In this document: piece after piece, positions 51,507-60,000 of the stretch
Position numbering within the stretch: the first letter of the stretch is position 1
How the letters are laid out: every line of letters starts with the position of its first letter
Origin: Symsagittifera roscoffensis
Taxonomy: Eukaryota; Xenacoelomorpha; Acoela; Convolutidae
Direction: 5' to 3'
Length of the DNA stretch: 60,000 nt
Assembly: GCF_963678635.1 (NCBI RefSeq)
Contig: NC_087066.1
Coordinates: forward strand, 49,349,581 to 49,409,580
The notes under the pieces: generated by a model
Seen by the model: the letters and a program-made list of their open reading frames with translations, nothing else
What the model was told of the DNA's origin: nothing
Database searches by the model: none
Position numbers and translations under genes: made by a program

Positions 51507-54262
51507 AATTGATTTTCCGAGCTCTCCCAAAGCACTAAAAAGACCCTGTTTCGGGCAATTTTTTTTGGCGTTGGAGGAAAAATTTAGAAAAAAAAACATG
51601 CTGAAAACATGCGTTTTTAGTCACTTTTTGGAAAATGTTGACAAAAAATCGCCTTTTTTCGGAGCGCTTCCCCGTCGAAATAAGTATGTTTTGGCGCCAA
51701 AGACGCCCTCGGAAAATTTGGGGGTCAGTCAGTCTTAAATGAAAATTTCAGTAGTACAAGGGTCATCTACTTCTTGTGCGCATGAGAATCACTTTTACGT
51801 ACAGCGATTAATATAGTTAAGCGCAAATCAAGTGTTGTCTAAAACCAAAGTTTTGGTAGGGTTTAAAATTAGGAAGGACTGCATAAATTATGGTGCGCCC
51901 CAAATGTTGCGATGGGTTAATAACTTCTAGAACAATTTATGATTGACACTTTTTTGATAAAATCAACCCTATTTAATAAAACTGGACCAACAAGTAATAG
52001 TTTATTTCGCTGAGTAATCGGATAAATAAATTCTGTTTTCGAAATTAGAAGAAGATTCACGTTTATCGAGAACCTTACCCGCGTGCTGTTTGATAGTGGA
52101 GTTTCCGAGCTCTCCTAAAGTACTGAAAAGACCCTGTTTCAAGCAATTTTTTTTGGCGTCGGAGGCAAAATAAAGAAAAAAAAACATGCTGAAAACATGC
52201 GTTTTTAGTCAATTTTTGGAAAATGTTGACTAAAAATTGCCATTTTCGGCGCGCTTCCCCCTCAAAATTAGTATGTTTTGGCGCCAAAGACGCCTTCGGA
52301 AAATTTGGGGGTCAGTCAGTCTTAAATGAAAATTTCAGTAGTACAAGGGTCACCTACTTTTTGTGCGCATGAGAATCACTTTTACGTACAGCGATTAGAA
52401 TAGTTGAGCGCGAATCAAGTTTTGTCTAAAACCAAAGTTTTGGTAGGGTTTAAAATCAGGAAGGACTGCATAAATTATGGTGCGCCTCAAATGTTGCGAT
52501 GGGTTAATAACTTCTAGAACAATTTATGATTGACACTTTTTTTGATAAAATCAACCCTATTTAATAAAACTGGACCAACAAGTACTTGTTTATTTCGCTG
52601 AGTAATCGGATAAATAAATTCCGTTTTCGAAATTAGAAGTAGATTCACGTTTATCGAGAACCTTACCCTCGTGCTGTTTGATAGTGGAGTTTCCGAGCTC
52701 TCCTAAAGTACTGAACAGACCCTGTTTCAAACAATTTTTTTTGGCGTCGGAGGCAAAATAAAGAAAAAAAACATGCTGAAAACATGCGTTTTTAGTCAAT
52801 TTTTGGAAAATGTTGAATAAAAGTTGCCATTTTCGGCGCGCTTCCCCCTCAAAATTAGTATGTTTTGGCGCCAAAGACGCCTTCGGAAAGTTTGGGGGTC
52901 AGTCAGTCTTAAATGGAATTCTCAGTAGTTCAAGGGTCACCTACTTTTTGTGCGCATGAGAATCACTTTTACGTACAGCGATTAGAATAGTTAAGCGCGA
53001 ATCAACTTTTGTCTAAAACCAAAGTTTCGGTAGGGTTTAAAATCATGAAGGACTGCATAAATTATGGTGCGCCTCAAATGTTGCGATGGGTTAATAACTT
53101 CTAGAACAATTTATGATTGACACTTTTTTGATAATATCAACCCTATTTAATAAAACTGGACCAACAAGTACTTGTTTATTTCGCTGAGTAATCGGATAAA
53201 TAAATTCCGTTTTCGAAATTAGAAGTAGATTCACGTTTATCAAGAACCTTACCCTCGTGCTGTTTTAAAGTGGAGTTTCCGAGCTCTCCTAAAGTACTGA
53301 ACAGACCCTGTTTCAAACAATTTTTTTTGGCGTCGGAGGCAAAATAAAGAAAAAAAACATGCTGAAAACATGCGTTTTTAGTCAATTTTTGGAAAATGTT
53401 GAATAAAAGTTGCCATTTTCGGCGCGCTTCCCCCTCAAAATTAGTATGTTTTGGCGCCAAAGACGCCTTCGGAAAGTTTGGGGGTCAGTCAGTCTTAAAT
53501 GGAATTCTCAGTAGTTCAAGGGTCACCTACTTTTTGTGCGCATGAGAATCACTTTTACGTACAGCGATTAGAATAGTTAAGCGCGAATCAACTTTTGTCT
53601 AAAACCAAAGTTTCGGTAGGGTTTAAAATCATGAAGGACTGCATAAATTATGGTGCGCCTCAAATGTTGCGATGGGTTAATAACTTCTAGAACAATTTAT
53701 GATTGACACTTTTTTGATAATATCAACCCTATTTAATAAAACTGGACCAACAAGTAATTGTTTATTTCGCTGAGTAATCGGATAAATAAATTCTGTTTTC
53801 GAAATTAGAAATAGATTCACGTTTATCGAGAACCCTACCCTCGTGCTGTTTGATAGTGGAGTTTCCGAGCTCTCCTAAAGTACTGAAAAGACCCTGTTTC
53901 AAACAATTTTTTTGGCGTCGGAGGCAAAATAAAGAAAAAAAAACATGCTGAAAACATGCGTTTTTAGTCAATTTTTGGAAAATGTTGACTAAAAATTGCC
54001 ATTTTCGGCGCGCTTCCCCCTCAAAATAAGTATGTTTTGGCGCAGAAGACGCATTCGGAAAATTTGGGGGTCAGTCAGTCTTAAATGGAAATCTAAGTAG
54101 TACAAGGGTCACCTACTTCTTGTGCGCATGAGAATCACTTTTACGTACAGCGATTAGAATAGTTAAGCGCGAATCAACTTTTGTCTAAAACCAAAGTTTT
54201 GATAGGGTTTAAAATCAGGAAGGACTGCATAAATTATGGCGCGCCCTTAAATGTTGCGATAG
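51507..54262. repeat. 586 bp satellite, about 4.7 units
   Basis: The landmark GTCAGTCAGTCTTAAATG occurs at 51724, 52311, 52898, 53484 and 54070, a period of 586-587. Units 3 and 4 are almost identical, while the outer units are more diverged, as in unequal crossing over. Each unit includes a block (TTCTAGAACAATTTATGATT.. AAACTGGACCAACAAGTA) also found singly at 48340, 57380 and 57925. The open frames within (for example 52590-52874 and 53176-53460, - strand) repeat with the unit and look like shadows. Confidence 0.93.
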
Positions 54263-55310
54263 CTTTTTAATTTCTATGTTGATATTTTGATTTTTTGATA
54301 TTATGTTTTTGGTTTTGATTTTTTGATATTAACGGGGAGAAATTGTAAATTATTTTTTTAAAGATATTTAATTTTAACGCTATCTAAATAATAAAGTGAT
54401 ATAATTAGGGCCTAGAAGTGTATTGAAAAGACTAACATCTTGTCTCCAATCAACTTGAAAGGATTTTTAGTCAGAATAAGACACAGCTTACGCGTCATTA
54501 TGATCACAGTTATCTTAAGAATTAAATTATTAGAAAATGTTCCAAAAAAATAGTTGACAGAAAATAGTTTTAAAAAAGCAAAAAAAATTTCGTTTATTGT
54601 TCCACAATTTTCATTTTACCGCTGTGCTCAAAGTTGTAGTACGAGATCAAATTTCATTATAATATGAAGCGCAAAATTTGGCATCTAAGGCTGGATTATT
54701 GTTGAAAGAACAGTAGAATCGTAGTGCGAGCCTAGCGCTTACAGTATTCCGGTCGCGTACACAAAACCAAAACTTTCAGAAGTAAGCTGGTGCGACGTCT
54801 AAGATTTTTGAGTACTTATTCCTGGAATTGGACCTCAATTATGAAGCAAGTAATGTATCGTAAAAGCAAAAACATGACTGAGTTGACCAATGTGAATCAA
54901 AATAACAACAATCTAAGTTTTGCAAAGTAATTTCTAATCTGTTCTCTTCTTCGATACATCCCAAGTTTGATAAGAATCTTCTAATGTACATATTCTGTTC
55001 CGAATGCCATATAGTCATCCAACGGTTCAGTTTTCAAATGAATATGTTTTTTTTTGCACAAAATTTCTGACCACGTTCCCTGTTAACCACGTAGCTTGAT
55101 CAACTGGACATTTGTCAGGCGAAGAATAGACGATCAGCAGTTGCATAACCTCGCTAACTTAATTATATTCGCGACCGGTTCTTCGTAAATCAGGCGCCTT
55201 CGGATTATAAAATCTGTGATTCGAGATTCGGGCGACTTTGTGTTGGCGCGAAGTCGGAATAAATTCTTTGCATTACTTTTCGATTTGAAACTCGAATCCA
55301 ATATCTGTAA
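54263..55310. other. 3' flank, nothing recognised
   Basis: AT-rich with no coding similarity and no clear repeat. It separates the satellite from a short tandem duplication at 55316. Confidence 0.3.
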
Positions 55311-55315
55311 TTTGA

Positions 55316-55556
55316 GGTGAAAAGTGAATATGATGGACAGACTGAAATGAATAAACCAATGTGAACAAAACGGATAACAATACGATGTGAGCGATAAATG
55401 GAAAGTTAGCTCCAATACGTTGTTCCTATAGCTAAGAGTAAAAAGTGAGTATGATGGATAGACTGAAATGATTAAACCAACGAGAACTAAGTGGATAACA
55501 ATACAGTGTGAGCTACGGATAGAAAGTTAGCTCCAATAAGTTATTCAAATAACTTT
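55316..55556. repeat. 120 bp tandem duplication
   Basis: Two units, about 55316-55433 and 55437-55556, share AAAAGTGA-TATGATGGA, AGACTGAAATGA, GGATAACAATAC and GAAAGTTAGCTCCAATA. They are moderately diverged. The following block ACCACTTCGCAACTATCGCT (about 55567) recurs at about 56724. Confidence 0.75.
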
Positions 55557-55627
55557 GAGTACAAGATACCACTTCGCAACTATCGCTTCTTCAAATAAAC
55601 CTAGCTGCAGTCTTTATAAAAATTTTT

Positions 55628-57300
55628 TTTCAAATTGACTGGTTCTGCGAATGCGTCATAATTGGCTTGCCTCACTTAGCAACTATGTAGACTCGAAATT
55701 GGCGTGCGTCACTTAAGAAATTTTGTAAACTGGAAGCTTAACTCATTCAGTTTTTCCCTATAACGTTATCCGTCATATTTTTGCTTGTGTATGCGGAGTC
55801 CAACTTCGCATCTGTGTTGAAATATAGCCTGCTTAATTGTTCAACCTAAACTAAATACGAGTGGCACTATCATCTAAACCAGTTGAATGCTGACGAAAAA
55901 GAATCTCTAGGCACAATTTTACGCCCTACACTTTTGCAGCTCAGCTGGCAACAAGTAACACCAAATCTTCCTAAGTTTCTACTTACACAAGCAAAACCTT
56001 GTGTTATTCTACGAGCTGGTTGTGTCCAGGCAATTTCGCATGTTTTATGTTCATTTTATGCTAGTCTATGCATATAATCGGGCGCTAATTGACAATCGAT
56101 GCTGAGGATATCAATGCAGGCATTTTTTTTCTTAAAACTATCTGAAAGAGATTGGTGTAGTAGAGGTCGAATGAAAAAGTGTTAAACCTGTGGTAATTCA
56201 AAATAGATTGATGTAGTAGAGGTCGAATGAGAAAGATGTTAAAACTGTGATTCACAGTATTTTCCCAATAGTTCACGCAGTAAATTTGGGATTCGTATAA
56301 CGCATGCGCGCTATTTACTAATTTTCTTTTTATCATAGCTTAGGCGGCGAAATATTCAACGCTGAAAACCATTTCAAGCTCAATTGAGGCCAGCTATTTG
56401 GGCTCATTAATGCATTACTAGACGACAAACGTATGATTGTTCCGACTTTCAAAGAAAGTGAGGAGTATATATGCTCGGAGTGGTTTTTTGTTCAGACCAC
56501 TTTCACTACAATTCATAGTTTTGCCAATATTTAATGTAAAAAACCTATCTGAGACCATTTAAACCGCTGTTGGAGCATTCAAGGCTCTGCGCTGATATGA
56601 GCAATCTTTTTCTGTTCTTTATATCGCGTTAGGAGGGATTTTAAAATCTGAAAAAGTTAAAATTTTGAGTGTCTTGCAACTTCGCACCTTTGTAGAATTG
56701 ACGATTACAAATTTAAGTACAAGATACCACTTCGCAACTATCGCTTCTTCAAATAAACCTAGCTGCAGTCTTTATAAATGAGCTGGAAATATGCGGGAAA
56801 ACTCATCGTTGAAGTTTTCAATCTTTACACAAGTGTGATAGTATGAACTCTATTTTTTCCCAACCATATTCGCAAGGATGAGTTTTTGTTTTGTTTAAAA
56901 GCAAAGCTTGTGTGATTCAGCAAATGATCATTTTGATCAATAACCAGCTGTTAAGTACAGTCAATGTTAAGGATATTAACACAGACTAACATATTACAAA
57001 TAGCACTTAAGCTTCAAGGTTTTATGGATCTTTAGCGTAGAGGTAGGGAAGGATACCCGCATCAAATTGAATGGGTTTGGACCTGGGCAGGGTCGGATGT
57101 TTTTAATGTTTTTTCCTATATTAGTTAAAATGCGTCCGTTCTTTAAATTGAGGCATGTTAGTTGGTAATTTTTTTTCAAATTGACTGGTACTGCGAATGC
57201 GTCATAATTGGCTCGCATCACTTAAGAAATTTTGTAGACTCAAAGTTTTACTCATTCGGTTTTTCCCGGTAGCGTTATCGGTCATATTTTAGACCCAGTC
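55628..57300. repeat. 3'-flank copies of RPA1 intron 11 repeats
   Basis: 55628-56310 matches 45708-46385. 56890-57300 matches about 47580-47990 and includes a family c tRNA-like unit at 57029-57098. Between them lies a relative of the intron 8 repeat (about 56430-56650) and a second copy of the 55555-55620 block at 56712-56778. Confidence 0.8.
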
Positions 57301-57609
57301 ATAAAATCAGATCGAAAAAACTATTTTATTCATAACACATGCGTTTATAAGCTTAATCATAGACACGGAGGCGAATTTCTAGAACAATTTATGATTGACT
57401 CTTTTTTTTGATAATTTAACCCAATTTAATAAAACTGGACCAACAAGTAATTATTTATTTTGCTGAGTAATCGGATAAATAAATTCCGTTTTTGAAATTA
57501 GAAGTAGATTCACTTTTTCGAGATCTTTACACTTTTCCTGTTTGATAGTGGAGTTTCCCTTCTTTTGAACAAACGAAATAAACTACACTTAAATCACACA
57601 AGTCTAAAA

Positions 57610-57905
57610 TCTATGATTAAGCTTATAAACGCCTGTGTTATGAATAAAATAGTTTTTTCGATCTGATTTTAGACTTGTGTGATCATACATGTGATCAGTT
57701 TTAGTGTACTGTATATTGCCCCAGTTTATTAAGAGTCGTGTGATCATATATGTGATCAGTTTTAGTGTACTGTATGTTGCCTCCATTTATTGAGAGTCGA
57801 TGAACTTATACTAAGACTGATCACCTATATGATCACACAAGTCTAAAATCAGATCGAAAAAACTATTTTATTCATAACACAGGCGTTTATAAGCTTAATC
57901 ATAGA
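57610..57905. repeat. Foldback element with 78 bp perfect inverted repeat
   Basis: The arms at 57610-57687 and 57828-57905 are exact reverse complements over 78 bp (the left starts TCTATGATTAAGC, the right ends GCTTAATCATAGA). The 140 bp spacer holds further copies of the inner motif (GTGATCAGTTTTAGTGTACT). No transposase is present. It is either a MITE/foldback element or a recent inverted duplication. Confidence 0.92.
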
Positions 57906-60000
57906 CACAGAGGCGAATTTCTAGAACAATTCATGATTGATACTTTTTTTTGATAATGTAACCCAATTTAATAAAACTGGACCAACAAGTAAATGTTTAT
58001 TTCGCTGAGTAATCGGATAAATAATTTCCGTTTTCGAAATTAAAAGTAGATTCACGTTTTTTGAGATCTTAACATTTTTGCTGTTTGATAGTGGAGTTTC
58101 CCTTCTTTTGAACAAACGAAATAAACTACACTCAAACAAAACTCAAACCGCGAAGTTTTAAATTTGAGCCAGAACAAAATTTTTGTCTCATCTTGAAAAA
58201 AGCTTCACGACCATTATAAGACTCTACGTTCATCGACTCTTAATAAATTGGGGCAATATAAAGTGGAGTCTTATATATGTCGTGATGTTTTTTCATCATA
58301 TTTTGATCATACTGAATTTAGATTTTTCGAGTTTTCACGCTTCACTAACGTTTAAGTCTCAGAAGAGTTCATTTCCTTTGTTTAAAGCAAACTCCATTAT
58401 TGAAAGTTTTGAAGGTGACGGAGAGCGCGATCGGATTCTAATTTCGAATAAAGGTTTAATTTTCAGATTTTTCAGCTGAACAAAAACTTGACCTATTGAT
58501 CCTGTTTTCTCAAATTGAGTTTTTTTTTTCGAAATGCATAACTTATACATATTTTGCCTTTATGCTTTTCATTTTATTACATGCTAAATTGTGTCTTTTT
58601 ATATTTGGTGCTACTTTGGCTGCATCGAATTGGCAATTTGTTAGCATACGTAGCTGCGTTGTAGGTGGCTTGTTTTTGGGGACTATTAGCATCCGTGGCT
58701 GAGTGGTTAGTGCGGGAGATCCAGGTTTGGTAGGTCGCAGTTTCGAATCCGACACCTAGTCGAGTTTTTGCTAATTGGAGGCTTATTTCTACTTTTTCTT
58801 ATTCTACGTGATAGAGCTGCTTTTTGGTCGTGTTCTCGCAAGTGTTTGCAAAGCTCAGCTTCGCCTCTGTATATTTTTGTTTTGCTAAAGAGAGAATTGA
58901 TCATTTGGGCTCAATAAGCCAAAATATCCTAAATGACATAATTTTTTTGTAAGTAACGCATTTGAAATAATTATTTTTGACCTGTATTATGATAATATTA
59001 TCATATGCAGGGAGGGATCTAGGCTTTTCTCGAAAGGGTTGCCGGATTTTCAATAAGAAAATTTTAAGTAGATCAAAATGATTTTCTGGGCTCTCTTGAA
59101 ACACCAAAAGAGACCCAGAAAAAAAATGTTCGGCACTTTTTGGAAGGTTTTGATTGAAAAGTGCGTAAGGCGCCTATTAAAAGGTTTCTGGGAATTATCA
59201 ACAAAACACTGCAAAAGTATCGGGTAATCGTCTTTTTAATAGTGAAGCTAAATGAAGAAAGATATGAAAGATCTTAACGAAAAAAAGACAATCTGACCTA
59301 CCCTTAAGGACATTGAAGTGTAATAAAATTACGAATGTCTGACATTGTGTTAAATTAATGTGCCAGTAACATTCTTGTGGAAAAACTAAGCGTATAAGTT
59401 TTCCGATTTGAAAAAAAAATTATCCAAAAGTATCCGCAGGGTTGCCACGGTATCAGTGCCGGCAAATTAATATCAGGGCCAAAGAAATTCGCTGATTTTG
59501 TCTACTAAATCAATGTATTTTGTGACAAACTGGCAGAAAAATTGAAATAGTTTCAGAAATTGAAGCGATAAAACTTCAAAAGCTTTAATTTTTTAATCAG
59601 TTGATGCGAGAAATTAATTTTTGAAACATTGTTTTGAGCGTATTATTAATTCAGTGCCAGGCATTCATTATTGTCAAAGCTAGCATTTTTTGGATACAGT
59701 GGCCACCCTGGCCTGGAAGCTATATCTAGCATTGTAAAATTGTCTTTTTTTCAACCATTGGAATAGAAAGTTAATGCATAGAAGGATATCTTTTGAATTT
59801 AGTGATGCCTTGGAGTATCTTCTCCTACTTCGTCCAACTTAGAAGTAGACTGAAGCGTCAAGTTTTTGTTTTATAATTTAAAGAAGCGTTCGGAAGAGAT
59901 TGAAACGTCCTAATTTGCAAAAAAAAGAGAAGTTAAACAGAAGTTGGCTTTCTTGACGATTTTTTGCTTGCAGATTGTTTTTGTTTCTCTGAAAAGCTTC
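57840..60000. repeat. Second copy of the 48.3-50.4 kb segment (runs off the window)
   Basis: Collinear with 48264-50413 up to the last base of the window. It includes R1 copy 5 and the GGATCTAGGCTTTTCTCGAA block. Because copy 1 ends only 128 nt before exon 12, the continuation of this copy is the place to look for a duplicated RPA1 last exon. Confidence 0.9.
58525..58872 (+). repeat. R1 composite repeat, copy 5
   Basis: Counterpart of copy 4 in the duplicated 3' segment. The tRNA-like unit is at 58689-58756 (CCGTGGCTGAGTGGTTAGTG; GTTTCGAATCCGACACC), and the tail is GCAAGTGTTTGCAAAGC then TCAGCTTCGCCTCTG. It is slightly diverged from copy 4. Confidence 0.75.

Noticed and set aside
52590-53460. 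Two near-identical 94-codon - strand open frames
   Set aside because: They repeat with the 586 bp satellite period, are broken in other units, and show no known domain.

Overview
This is an AT-rich, intron-rich nuclear segment from a metazoan, very probably an invertebrate; the lineage cannot be fixed from the window. One host gene can be supported: the large subunit of replication protein A (RPA1/RPA70) on the + strand, with twelve coding exons from 12533 to 50615. Together they encode about 635 residues (human RPA1 has 616). The exons are GC-rich with C/G-ending codons and stand out against AT-rich introns of 0.2 to 12.8 kb. Every junction follows GT-AG except intron 5, which appears to be GC-AG. 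A second exon-like block that resembles the C-terminal tail again lies 0.5 kb after the stop codon, at 51120-51205.

Upstream of RPA1 (1-12.4 kb) there are only mobile-element remains. A decayed Ty3/Gypsy element runs on the - strand (gag about 10.76 kb, integrase about 4.3 kb). Its gag is split by a 3.2 kb element with its own pair of LTRs (7135-7488 and 9900-10291) that carries a broken env-like gene and no visible gag or pol. Non-LTR reverse transcriptase relics lie at 11.46-11.66 kb and 14.1-15.5 kb (intron 1), both on the - strand.

The RPA1 introns are packed with repeats. Intron 6 (12.8 kb) holds a 1.81 kb tandem duplication, an orphan Gypsy gag fragment, and a 2.2 kb segment present twice that is largely built of a degenerate repeat of about 85 bp. 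Intron 8 holds a hAT-type MITE with an 8 bp target duplication and more of the 85 bp array. Intron 9 holds a nearly full-length non-LTR retrotransposon (39157-43352) whose ORF1 and ORF2 share one frame separated by UGA. Intron 11 and the 3' flank hold SINE-like composites, a 586 bp satellite (51.5-54.3 kb), a 78 bp perfect inverted repeat, and long copies of intron 11 sequence at 55.6-60.0 kb.

A recurring theme is a family of tRNA-like, Pol III box-containing repeats that end in one short hairpin tail (GCGAAGC..GCTTCGC-CTCTGTGT). It is seen at least 17 times, behind several unrelated heads. This tail, the LINE's UGA-separated single frame, the env-only LTR element nested in a Gypsy gag, and the duplicated RPA1 terminal-exon region are the observations most worth following.
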